Below are positions 8,103 to 16,078 of a stretch of 64,000 bases of DNA, in pieces. Made by a program: the position numbers and the translations under genes. The stretch is from Hymenobacter sp. CRA2 (lineage in GTDB: Bacteria; Bacteroidota; Bacteroidia; Cytophagales; Hymenobacteraceae): contig NZ_MVBC01000003.1 of assembly GCF_002007105.1 (NCBI RefSeq), positions 124,001 through 188,000 of the forward strand, read 5' to 3'. Every line of letters starts with the position of its first letter. Position 1 is the stretch's first letter. The notes beneath the pieces are model-generated. The model made no database searches and was not told the origin of the DNA. It was given only the letters and a program-made list of their open reading frames with translations.

Positions 8103-10004
8103 ATGACTACCGCTGCCCTGCCTTACCTCGTCATCGACTTCGACAGCACGTTTACCCAGGTAGAAGCCCTGGATGAACTAGCCGACATTGCCCTGCGCGG
8201 CCGCCCCGAGCGGGCCCGGGTTGTGGCCGACATCAAAGCCCTGACCGACGCGGGTATGGACGGCTCCCTCTCGTTCAGCGAGTCGCTGAAGCGCCGGGTG
8301 GCCCTGCTTTCGGCCCGCCGGGAGCACCTCGCCGAGCTGGTGCAGCACCTGCGCACCAAGGTTACGGACAGCATCCGGCGCAACCAGAGCTTTTTCCACC
8401 AGCACGCCGACCGCGTGTATATCGTCAGCAGCGGCTTTCGGGAGTTTATCGAGCCGGTGGTGGCCGAGTTCGGCATTCCGCCCGAGCAGGTGCTGGCCAA
8501 TACCTTCACCTTCGACGCCGACGGCAACATCACCGGCTTCGACCCCACCAACCCGCTTAGCCAGGACGGCGGCAAGATCCGGCAGCTCGAGCAACTGGGC
8601 CTGGAAGGCGCCGAAGTCTACGTGCTCGGCGACGGCATCACCGATTACCAGATCCGCGAGGCCGGCCTGGCCGCGCGCTTCTACGCCTTCACCGAAAACG
8701 TGAGCCGCCCCGCCGTGGTGGCCAACGCCGACCAGGTGGCCCCCACCTTCGACGAGTTTCTCTACCAGAATAAGCTTCCGATGACCCTCTCCTACCCCAA
8801 GAACCGCATCAAGGCCCTGCTGCTCGAAAACATCGAACCCACCGCCGAGCGGCTGTTCCGCGAAGAAGGCTACCAAGTGGAAATCGTGCCGGGCGGCCTC
8901 GATGAAGAGGAGCTGATGCAGCGCATCGAGGGCGTGAGCATCCTGGGTATCCGCTCGAAGACGCAGGTGACGCCGCGGGTGCTGGAGCGGGCCAACCGCC
9001 TCATTGCCGTGGGCGCCTTCTGCATTGGTACCAACCAAATTGACCTTGTCGGCTGCATGCAGCGCGGCATTGCCGTGTTCAACGCTCCCTTCTCCAACAC
9101 CCGCTCGGTGGTAGAGCTGACCATCAGCGAAATCATCGCGTTGGCGCGCCGCCTGCCCGTCAAGAGCGAGAAGATGCACCGCGGCGAGTGGGACAAGTCG
9201 GCCGCCGGGGCCTTCGAGGTGCGCGGCAAGAAGCTGGGCATTGTGGGCTACGGCAACATCGGCGCGCAGCTGTCGGTGCTGGCCGAAAACCTGGGTATGC
9301 AGGTGCTCTACTTCGACATTGCCGAAAAGCTGCAGCTGGGTAACGTTGTGAAATGCCGCACCCTGCCGGAGCTGCTGCAACAGGCCGACATCGTGACCCT
9401 GCACGTGGACGGGCGCAAGGAAAACACTGCCCTCATCGGGGCCGAGGAGCTGGCCCTGATGAAGCCCGGCGCCCTGCTCATCAACAACGCCCGCGGCCAC
9501 GTGGTGGACGTGCCGGCCCTGGCAGCGGCCCTGCGCAACGGCCACCTGGGCGGCGCGGCGGTGGACGTGTTTCCCTACGAGCCCAAAACCAATAACGAGA
9601 CGTTTGAGAACGAGCTGCGCGGCCTCTCGAACGTGCTGCTCACGCCCCACATCGGCGGCAGCACGGCCGAGGCCCAGCGCAACATTGCCGAGTTCGTGCC
9701 GGAGCGCATCATGCAGTACATCAATACCGGCAATACGCAGCAGAGCGTAAATCTGCCCAACATTCAGTTGCCGGCGCAGCTGGAGGCGCACCGCCTCATC
9801 CACATCCACGCCAACGTGCCCGGCGTACTGGCCCGCATCAACAACGTGCTGGCCGAGCACCAAGTGAACATCCTCGGCCAGTACCTGAAAACCAACGAGC
9901 ACATCGGCTACGTGATTACCGACGTGAACCGGCAGTACGACCAGGACGTGATTCAGGCCCTGCGCGCGGTGGAGCACACGATTAAGTTCCGGGTGCTGTA
10001 TTAG
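8103..10004 (+). CDS. serA: Bifunctional phosphoserine phosphatase / phosphoglycerate dehydrogenase
   Basis: A 633-residue fusion covering the first and last steps of serine biosynthesis. Residues 1-215 are a SerB-type HAD phosphatase: nucleophile motif DFDST at 12-16, SSGFREFI, and the metal motif GDGITDYQI. Residues about 235-550 are a D-3-phosphoglycerate dehydrogenase: NAD-binding GYGNIGAQ near 382, INNARGHVVD with its substrate Arg, and the catalytic His in TPHIGGST. The last 75 residues are an ACT domain (HIHANVPGVLARINNVLAEH) that usually binds serine for feedback control. I use the ATG giving MTTAALPYLV; an upstream start adds 22 poorly structured residues. A phosphoserine aminotransferase gene is not in the window. 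The next gene begins one base after its stop, so the two are co-transcribed. Confidence 0.93.
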   Translation: MTTAALPYLVIDFDSTFTQVEALDELADIALRGRPERARVVADIKALTDAGMDGSLSFSESLKRRVALLSARREHLAELVQHLRTKVTDSIRRNQSFFHQHADRVYIVSSGFREFIEPVVAEFGIPPEQVLANTFTFDADGNITGFDPTNPLSQDGGKIRQLEQLGLEGAEVYVLGDGITDYQIREAGLAARFYAFTENVSRPAVVANADQVAPTFDEFLYQNKLPMTLSYPKNRIKALLLENIEPTAERLFREEGYQVEIVPGGLDEEELMQRIEGVSILGIRSKTQVTPRVLERANRLIAVGAFCIGTNQIDLVGCMQRGIAVFNAPFSNTRSVVELTISEIIALARRLPVKSEKMHRGEWDKSAAGAFEVRGKKLGIVGYGNIGAQLSVLAENLGMQVLYFDIAEKLQLGNVVKCRTLPELLQQADIVTLHVDGRKENTALIGAEELALMKPGALLINNARGHVVDVPALAAALRNGHLGGAAVDVFPYEPKTNNETFENELRGLSNVLLTPHIGGSTAEAQRNIAEFVPERIMQYINTGNTQQSVNLPNIQLPAQLEAHRLIHIHANVPGVLARINNVLAEHQVNILGQYLKTNEHIGYVITDVNRQYDQDVIQALRAVEHTIKFRVLY

Positions 10005-10005
10005 C

Positions 10006-10602
10006 ATGACGAAGAAGCGACTGACCCACCGTCAACGGGCGCAGCAGTACCTGCGCGAGGCCCAGGCCGCCGGCAATACCGCGCTGGCCGGGGAATTCGT
10101 GCAGGTACTGCACGAGCTGGAACAGCCGCGGAAGCAGGCCGTCGGACTGCTAATGAAGCGGCTGGCGGCTACGCCTCACTTCGAAACCAAGTACTTTATT
10201 AGCCGGGTGTTCGAAACCGTGAAGGATGAGCGCGTGCTGCGGCCCTTAATGCGGGCCATTGCCGACCCTGCCAACGTGGGCTACACGGCCAACTTCATCT
10301 GGGCCTGTAGCGCCTACGACTGCACCCGTCATCTGCAGTTTTTCGTGCGCCTCCTGCTTCGCAGCACCGACCCCGGCGAGCCGGTAGTGGCCTGCTTGGA
10401 CGTACTGGACAACATGCAGGGGCCATTCGAGCCGGCAGTACTAAAACGCGGCGTGGCTCAGCTGCTACGCCGCAACGGGCCACAACTGGTACCCGATGCC
10501 ACGCTGCACCCGCTAGATGAACTGTTTACTACTCAGGCGGCCTATATCCTGCTCGACAAGTACTTTACACAGGTGGATCAGACTTATAAGTCTCCACTAT
10601 AA
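10006..10602 (+). CDS. HEAT-like helical repeat protein, unknown function
   Basis: A 198-residue soluble, largely helical protein. Units such as ERVLRPLMRAIADP and EPVVACLDVLDNM have the look of HEAT-like repeats, but the match is by pattern only and I recognise no named family. Its ATG lies one base after the serA stop, so translation is probably coupled and the protein may assist or accompany serine biosynthesis (inference). It ends just before a perfect hairpin terminator. No signal peptide or membrane segment is present. Confidence 0.75.
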   Translation: MTKKRLTHRQRAQQYLREAQAAGNTALAGEFVQVLHELEQPRKQAVGLLMKRLAATPHFETKYFISRVFETVKDERVLRPLMRAIADPANVGYTANFIWACSAYDCTRHLQFFVRLLLRSTDPGEPVVACLDVLDNMQGPFEPAVLKRGVAQLLRRNGPQLVPDATLHPLDELFTTQAAYILLDKYFTQVDQTYKSPL

Positions 10603-10626
10603 ACTACCGCCTGATGCCTAATCAAC

Positions 10627-10678
10627 TCAAACGCACAACGGGCGGCCCTGGTAGCAGGGCCGCCCGTTGTGCGTTTGA
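10627..10678. terminator. Bidirectional terminator, 24-bp perfect stem
   Basis: TCAAACGCACAACGGGCGGC... pairs perfectly over 24 bp with its complement around a GTAG loop. It sits between the converging serA operon and the T9SS cargo gene and can serve both. Confidence 0.9.
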
Positions 10679-10692
10679 TGACCGATAATAAG

Positions 10693-12333
10693 CTACTCCC
10701 CAGCCGGAGCCGGCGCGCCGGCCTCCGGGGCCGACGACTTGCGCAGCTGCAGCTGCTCGCGCGTGGTCACGGTGCCTACGGTCATGCGCAGGTTGTAGTC
10801 GCCGGCGGGCAGGCCGGTGAAGTCCAGCGTCTGGTGGTGCGGCCCGGCCGACTGGCGGCGGTAGTCTGACACGCGCACCGGGGCGCCGTTCTGGTTGTAG
10901 AGCACCCAGCCCGTGGGAATTTCCTCGGGCAGCTCGTAGCGCAGCTGCACCACGCCGTTGCTGGGGTTGGGGTAGATGCTCATCTTGTTGGCGCCCACGC
11001 CCGGACGGGCACCGGCCATAATCAGCGGGGCGGGCGCTTCTTCCTGCACCGGGGTCAGCTTCCACATCTGGCCTTCCTTGCCGCTGTAGCGCCACTGCAC
11101 CACGCCGTCCACCGAGTCGCGCACGCTCAGGGCCTTGTTGCTGTGCTTGGCCAGCAGCTTGTAGTAACCGTGCTCGGTGGGCTCGATGCGCCACAGCTGG
11201 TTGTTGCCGCTGTAGTAGGTCCACACGTTCATGGCCGTGCCGTTGGAGGTAGAGCTGCCCAGCACTTCCAGCACTTTGTTGTTGCCGGGCACCAACAGGC
11301 GGTAGTAGCCGTTGCCCAGGCTTTCGATGCGCCACTGCGGGGCCGTTTTGGCGGCTTCCACCGGCGTAAGGCCAGCGGCCTGATAAGCGCGGCTGTTGGG
11401 GCGGGCGGGGTCCAGCACCTCCAGCGGCTTGCCGGTCGTGCGTGAGGTCAGGATGTACACGCCGGGCTCCACAATGGCCGGAGCTGCTTCGTCGCCAGCT
11501 TTGGCCGCATCCGTCTCCACCTTGGCTACCTTGGCGCTGGCCTTGTCGGCTTTGGTTTCGGCCTTGGCTACTTTGGTTTCCGCCTGGGCTACCTTGTTCT
11601 CGGCCTTAGCCACTTTGGTTTCGGCTTTGGCCACCTTGGCTTCGGCTTTATCGGCTTCCGCGGCGGCTTTGGCTACTTTGGGCTCGGCCTTGGCAGGAGC
11701 GGCCGGGGCCACAGGAGCTGCTGCTACCGGAGCAGCCGGCATTACGGGGTCGGGCGTGGTGGGCGAGCCTAACGGGTAGAGGTAGCTGGTGGGGATGAGC
11801 TGCGGCGCTTGCCCGGGGGGCATCCACTGCAGCTGAAAGCGGGCGTCGCCTTCACCGGCGGCAAACTCCAGCTTGATGGACGTCTTCTCCCCTGCCGCGA
11901 GGCTCACCGAGCCTTCGCTGCCTTTCTTGTTGCCGTTCCAGGTGTCGAGCACCTTCACCCCGTTCACCCACAGGCGTACCTCGCCGGTGGTCTTGGGTAC
12001 GAAGCGGTAGCTGCCCGTGGAAGGAGCCGCCAGCAGGCCTTCCCACCGAATGGAGAAGTTATCTTCGGGCACGCCGGGGGCCGGGGCGCCCTTGCCCCAC
12101 TGAAAGTCAAGCGACGGGTCCAGGCGGCGCACCACGGGAGCTCCGGCCAGCGTGCCGTTGGAGAAGTAGCTGGCCGTCAAGCCAGTCCCGGCTGTTTGGA
12201 CGGGCTGCACCGGCAACCGCATCGGCTGCAACAGGCCAATGGTGCTGGCCGGGACCAATGAGGCCGCATCAGCCAACAGAGCACTTCCGGAGCTGAGCCC
12301 GGCCACCAGCGAGCAGAGTATCAGGCTACGCAC
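10693..12333 (-). CDS. PA14 / ricin-type lectin protein with T9SS sorting domain
   Basis: A 546-residue exported, probably surface-bound, carbohydrate-binding protein. After a signal peptide (about 1-24) comes a PA14 domain (51-175: LTASYFSNGTLAG, IRWEGLL, LWVNGVKVLDTW), an Ala/Lys/Glu linker with repeated KVAKAET units (214-280), a ricin B-type lectin domain (290-428, with NGYYRLL, NNQLWRIE and GYYKLLAKHSNKAL units) and a T9SS C-terminal sorting domain (452-531: IYPNPSNG, GLPAGDYNL). Twelve to fifteen Ala/Pro-rich residues extend past the sorting domain, which is unusual. The start is GTG, since an in-frame TAA lies five codons upstream. No enzyme domain is present, so it may be an adhesin or binding protein. 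Confidence 0.88.
   Translation of the reverse strand: MRSLILCSLVAGLSSGSALLADAASLVPASTIGLLQPMRLPVQPVQTAGTGLTASYFSNGTLAGAPVVRRLDPSLDFQWGKGAPAPGVPEDNFSIRWEGLLAAPSTGSYRFVPKTTGEVRLWVNGVKVLDTWNGNKKGSEGSVSLAAGEKTSIKLEFAAGEGDARFQLQWMPPGQAPQLIPTSYLYPLGSPTTPDPVMPAAPVAAAPVAPAAPAKAEPKVAKAAAEADKAEAKVAKAETKVAKAENKVAQAETKVAKAETKADKASAKVAKVETDAAKAGDEAAPAIVEPGVYILTSRTTGKPLEVLDPARPNSRAYQAAGLTPVEAAKTAPQWRIESLGNGYYRLLVPGNNKVLEVLGSSTSNGTAMNVWTYYSGNNQLWRIEPTEHGYYKLLAKHSNKALSVRDSVDGVVQWRYSGKEGQMWKLTPVQEEAPAPLIMAGARPGVGANKMSIYPNPSNGVVQLRYELPEEIPTGWVLYNQNGAPVRVSDYRRQSAGPHHQTLDFTGLPAGDYNLRMTVGTVTTREQLQLRKSSAPEAGAPAPAGE
11494..11694 (-). repeat. KVAKAET-type coding repeat in T9SS cargo
   Basis: About 67 codons specify degenerate seven-residue units (KVAKAET, KVAKAEN, KVAQAET, KVAKAET, KADKASA). 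The sequence should form a charged single helix or coiled coil separating the PA14 and ricin domains. Such DNA repeats often vary in copy number between strains. Confidence 0.8.
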
Positions 12334-12633
12334 GGGATGAGGAGTTTAAAGTAAAGGCACCGAAAAAATCGGCTCCATCGGGTCGATGGACGTCGGCGAA
12401 CTTATTGGGTAAATCCGCGGCGGCATGAATTTACAGTTTCTGCGGCAGCCTTACCAGCAGCGCGGCACATTCCGGCTCGCTTTCATGCTAATAGCTAAAT
12501 ACTTCGTGGGCATGTCCCAGTCCGTAGCCCGCCGCAGTGGCCGGCGCAAAACTCACCGGTCCGAAACGCCCGCGGCGCCCCGGACCGGATTTCGGTTCGG
12601 GGCGCCGCGGGCGTTTCGGGCTTGAGCTACCGC
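12334..12633. other. 300-bp intergenic region downstream of parA
   Basis: Apart from the parA terminator at 12561-12619 I see no gene here; short open frames lack family features. It separates two minus-strand genes (parA and the T9SS cargo) and is the left inferred breakpoint of the inversion proposed to have split parA from parB. Confidence 0.5.
12561..12619. terminator. Long hairpin terminator after parA
   Basis: A 21-bp perfect stem (CCGAAACGCCCGCGGCGCCC...) extends by six more pairs, one of them G-U, to a 27-bp stem with a five-base loop. It lies 14 bp after the parA stop. There is no long T run on the minus strand, so efficiency is uncertain. Confidence 0.75.
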
Positions 12634-13440
12634 TTACGCGGCGTCGTCTTCGGCGTAGGCCGGGCCGCCGGCCACGATGTTTTTCTCCACGATTTCGCGG
12701 GCCAGATTCAGGTAGCTGATCGAGCCCTTGCTCTCGGCGTCGTGCAGGATAACCGGAATGCCGAAGCTCGGCGACTCGGACAGCTTCACGTTGCGCGGAA
12801 TGATCGTGTCGAACACGAGCTGCTGGAAGTGCAGCTTCACCTCTTCCACCACTTGGTTGGAGAGGCGCAGGCGCACGTCGTACATCGTGAGCAGGATGCC
12901 CTCGATTTCTAGCTGTGGGTTCAGGCGGCTCTGAATGATCTTAATGGTATTCAGCAGCTTACCCAGGCCTTCCAGGGCGAAGTACTCGCACTGCACCGGG
13001 ATAATAACCGAGTTGGCCGCCGTCAGGGCATTTACCGTGATGAGGCCCAGCGAGGGGGAGCAGTCGATGATGATGAAGTCGTACTGGTCGGCAATGGGCT
13101 CCAGCGCCACCTTCATCTTCTCTTCCCGGTTGGGCAGGTTGATCATCTCCACTTCGGCCCCGACGAGGTCGATGTGCGAGGGCATCAGATCCAGGTGCGG
13201 CAGAATGTTGGTCTGCAGGATGATGTCCTGGGCGTTGATGCCGTCGACCATGCACTCGTAAATGCTGTGCTGAATGTCCTTCGGGTCAAAGCCGACGCCG
13301 GAGGTAGCATTGGCCTGCGGGTCGGCGTCGACCAGCAGGGTGCGGTATTCCAGCGCCGCCAGCGAGGCCGCCAGGTTGATGGACGAGGTGGTTTTGCCCA
13401 CGCCGCCTTTCTGGTTTGCTACCGCAATGATTTTACCCAT
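12634..13440 (-). CDS. parA: ParA family chromosome-partitioning ATPase
   Basis: A 268-residue Soj/ParA ATPase that, with ParB and parS, segregates the chromosome origin. The deviant Walker A motif KGGVGKTT is at 11-18, followed by DADPQANAT (about 40) and the Walker B region [12 protein letters not shown] (about 120). Length and the absence of an N-terminal HTH indicate the chromosomal type rather than a plasmid P1-type ParA. In most chromosomes parB follows directly; here parB lies 36 kb away on the other strand. The gene follows the UPF0173 hydrolase gene by 92 bp on the same strand and ends at a strong hairpin. Confidence 0.95.
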   Translation of the reverse strand: MGKIIAVANQKGGVGKTTSSINLAASLAALEYRTLLVDADPQANATSGVGFDPKDIQHSIYECMVDGINAQDIILQTNILPHLDLMPSHIDLVGAEVEMINLPNREEKMKVALEPIADQYDFIIIDCSPSLGLITVNALTAANSVIIPVQCEYFALEGLGKLLNTIKIIQSRLNPQLEIEGILLTMYDVRLRLSNQVVEEVKLHFQQLVFDTIIPRNVKLSESPSFGIPVILHDAESKGSISYLNLAREIVEKNIVAGGPAYAEDDAA

Positions 13441-13532
13441 TTCGTTCTAGTTGACAGTGGTCCGGTGTCCGGTGTCAGTGTTCAGTCTTCGAAGGTAAGA
13501 AACTGCCAACTGACAAATAACGCCCGACGACT

Positions 13533-14213
13533 TTACAAGTTAATCGTTTGGCCGATGGTCGGCAGCACCAGCTCGATGCCGGCCGCTTCGGCTTTGCGCA
13601 GTGCCTCGGCGTGGTCGATGGCAATAACCGGGAAGGTATCGAAGTGCATGCCGATGACCTTCCTGGCGCCTACCCACTTGGCCGCGGTCAGCGCGTCGTC
13701 GATGCCCATGGTGTAGTTGTCGCCGATGGGCAGCAGGGCCACGTCCACCTTATGCTGCTCGCCGATGAGCTTGAGGTCGTAGGTCAGGGCCGTGTCGCCG
13801 GCGTAGTACAGGGTGCCTTCGCCGCTTTCGATGACGAAACCCGCCGCAATGCCGCCGTACGAGCCATCGGGCATGGAGGAACTGTGCAGCGCGGCCACCA
13901 TCTTCACGGTGCCGAAGGGCAGCTTCACCTTGCCACCGATGTTCATCGGGTAGCTGGCTTTCAGACCTTTTTGCCCAAACCAGCCGGCTACTTCGGCAAT
14001 GGCCACCAGCTCGGCGCCCGTGCGCTGGCCGATTTCCTCCACGTCGGCGACGTGGTCACCGTGGCCGTGGGAGAGCAGAATGTAGTCGGCTTGGATTTCT
14101 TCCACGTTCACTTCCTTGGCCAAGGGATTGGGCCGGATGAAGGGGTCGAACAGCAGGTGGGAGCCGCCCACTTGCAGGCCAAAGCTGGCGTGGCCGTAAT
14201 AAGTAAGTTCCAT
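13533..14213 (-). CDS. UPF0173 metal-dependent hydrolase
   Basis: A 226-residue metallo-beta-lactamase-fold protein of the UPF0173/UlaG-like group. It begins with the typical MELTYYGHASFGLQ, has the metal motif SHGHGDH near residue 50, then YYAGDTALTYDLK near 140 and GMHFDTFPVI near 190, which supply the remaining metal ligands. Length is normal for the family, whose substrate is generally unknown. It lies 92 bp upstream of parA on the same strand and could be co-transcribed. Confidence 0.92.
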   Translation of the reverse strand: MELTYYGHASFGLQVGGSHLLFDPFIRPNPLAKEVNVEEIQADYILLSHGHGDHVADVEEIGQRTGAELVAIAEVAGWFGQKGLKASYPMNIGGKVKLPFGTVKMVAALHSSSMPDGSYGGIAAGFVIESGEGTLYYAGDTALTYDLKLIGEQHKVDVALLPIGDNYTMGIDDALTAAKWVGARKVIGMHFDTFPVIAIDHAEALRKAEAAGIELVLPTIGQTINL

Positions 14214-14300
14214 GCGACGAGGTTAGCTACTGTATACGGCCGCGGCAGCCCGCGGATTTCGCCGTACTTTGCTACAAATATACACCTCTTTCCCGTTCGC

Positions 14301-16004
14301 ATGCCCCGCTTTTTGGCCCGTTTGGGCCGTGTTCAGGGTTCTTCGACATCCTCCGGCGCCGGCATACTGCTGGGGCTCAGCCTAAGTTTTTTAGCGGGCT
14401 GCGGCTCGGCCGATAAGCCGGCCGACGCGCGGCGCGTGTTCCGCTACAACCAGCCGGAGGCCCTGACCTCGCTTGACCCGGCTTTTGCCCGCAATCAGGC
14501 CAACATTTGGGCCGTGACCCAGCTCTACAACGGCTTGGTGGAGCTGGACGACTCTTTGCGCCCCGGCCCGGCCCTGGCCCGCCGCTACAGCATCAGCCCC
14601 GACGGCAAGACCTACACCTTCGTGCTGCGCCGCGGCGTGCACTTTCACGATTCGGAGGTATTTGCCGGCGGCAAGGGCCGCGAAGTAAAGGCGCAGGACG
14701 TGGTATACTCCTTCCGCCGCATCCTCGACAAGCCCACGGCCAGCCCTGGCGGCTGGATTTTTCGCGGCAAAATCCTGGAAAAGCCCGATGGGGAGCCGTC
14801 TGATACGGCGTTTGTGGCCGCGAATGACTCCACGGTGCGTATTTACCTGAAGGAGCCGTTCATCCCGTTTTTGGGCATTCTGACGATGCCCTACGCCTAC
14901 GTGGTGCCTCAGGAGGCGGTGCAGCGCTACGGCAAGGACTTCCGCGAGCATCCCGTGGGTACGGGCCCGTTCGTGTTCAAGCGCTGGGACGAAGGCTCGG
15001 CCATTGTGTACCACCGCAACCCGCACTACTGGCGCCGTGACGCCCAGGGCAAGCCCCTGCCCTACCTCGACGCGGTGCAGATCAGCTTTATTGCCGACCG
15101 CAAATCGGAGTTTCTGACTTTTCAGCAAGGCAAGCTGGACTTTCTTTCGGGCATCCGGGCCGGCTCCCGCGACCTGATTCTGTACCCCAACGGGCAGGTG
15201 CGCGAGGACTTTGCCGGCAAGTTTCGCTTCGAGAAAGTACCGTACCTGAACACGGAGTACCTCGGCATTCAGCAGGACCCCACCAACCTGCGCGGCGCCG
15301 CCGACCAGCCCGCCCTACGCGACCGACGCGTGCGGCAGGCCCTGAACTACGCCCTGAACAAGCCCGAGATGCTGGCCTACTTCCTCAACAACGTGGGTGT
15401 GCCGGGCAGCTCTGGCTTCGTGCCGTCGTCGCTGCCCTCGTTCAGCGAGAAAGACGTGCCGGGCTACTCATTTCAGCCCGATAAGGCCCGGCAGCTGCTG
15501 CGGCAGGCGGGCTACGGCCCGGGCAAGCCTCTGACGCTGACCCTGACCACGGTGGCGGAGCGCAAGGAAGTGTGCGAGTATCTGCAGAAGAAGTGGGCCG
15601 AAGTCGGCGTGCAGGTCAATATCGACGTGAACCAGTCGGCAGCGCAGCAGGAAGTGGTGGACAACGGCCGCGTGGCCTTCTTCACCAAAAGCTGGCTGGG
15701 CGACTACCCCGACGCGGAAAACTACCTGGCGCTGTTCTACGGCCCTAACTTCAGCCCCGCCGGCCCCAACAAAACGCACTACAAAAACCCGGAGTACGAC
15801 CGCCTCTACGAACAAGCCAAGCTGGAGCGCGACGACCGACGCCGCTGGGCCCTGTACCAGGCCATGGACCGCCTCGTGGTGCGCGACGTACCCGTCATCC
15901 CTTTGTACTACGACCAGGTAGTGCGCCTGACGCAGAACAACGTGCACGGACTCACCCCCAACCCGATGAATCAACTGGTGCTGGAGCGCGTCTGGAAGGA
16001 CTAG
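14301..16004 (+). CDS. Peptide/oligopeptide ABC transporter substrate-binding lipoprotein
   Basis: A 567-residue family 5 extracellular solute-binding protein (DppA/OppA-like) that would capture peptides for an ABC importer. The start gives MPRFLARLGRV; a hydrophobic stretch ends in the lipobox LAGC, so it is probably a lipoprotein. Family features are LTSLDPAFARNQANIWAV, LYNGLVELDDSL, the SPDGKTYTFVLRRGVHFHDS block and HPVGTGPFVFKRWDEGS. The same frame runs open upstream across the divergent gene, but the signal peptide fixes the start. No permease or ATPase gene is adjacent, so it must work with components encoded elsewhere. A terminator follows immediately. Confidence 0.92.
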   Translation: MPRFLARLGRVQGSSTSSGAGILLGLSLSFLAGCGSADKPADARRVFRYNQPEALTSLDPAFARNQANIWAVTQLYNGLVELDDSLRPGPALARRYSISPDGKTYTFVLRRGVHFHDSEVFAGGKGREVKAQDVVYSFRRILDKPTASPGGWIFRGKILEKPDGEPSDTAFVAANDSTVRIYLKEPFIPFLGILTMPYAYVVPQEAVQRYGKDFREHPVGTGPFVFKRWDEGSAIVYHRNPHYWRRDAQGKPLPYLDAVQISFIADRKSEFLTFQQGKLDFLSGIRAGSRDLILYPNGQVREDFAGKFRFEKVPYLNTEYLGIQQDPTNLRGAADQPALRDRRVRQALNYALNKPEMLAYFLNNVGVPGSSGFVPSSLPSFSEKDVPGYSFQPDKARQLLRQAGYGPGKPLTLTLTTVAERKEVCEYLQKKWAEVGVQVNIDVNQSAAQQEVVDNGRVAFFTKSWLGDYPDAENYLALFYGPNFSPAGPNKTHYKNPEYDRLYEQAKLERDDRRRWALYQAMDRLVVRDVPVIPLYYDQVVRLTQNNVHGLTPNPMNQLVLERVWKD

Positions 16005-16022
16005 GCTTAGCCCCCATAAACA

Positions 16023-16060
16023 GCAAAACGCCCGACCATCTGCATGGCCGGGCGTTTTGC
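16023..16060. terminator. Terminator between SBP gene and DUF6438 gene
   Basis: GCAAAACGCCCG pairs with CGGGCGTTTTGC around a 14-base loop. It lies between converging genes and can act in both directions. Confidence 0.85.
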
Positions 16061-16078
16061 TTGCCGGAGTCGGGGCCG

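Noticed and set aside
8178-10007. A 609-codon open frame opposite serA
   Set aside because: Antisense shadow; composition (His, Val, Gln rich) is typical of reverse reading of GC-rich genes.
12425-12625. 66-codon plus-strand frame after parA
   Set aside because: Runs into the parA terminator hairpin and has no family features.
13441-13532. GGTGTCC/GGTGTC short tandem repeats upstream of parA
   Set aside because: Too short and imperfect to call an operator or repeat element.
14264-14271. TACTTTG before the solute-binding protein as a promoter
   Set aside because: One base short of TAnnTTTG and no TTG element 19-20 bp upstream; the same holds for TACTTTG before serA at 8020.
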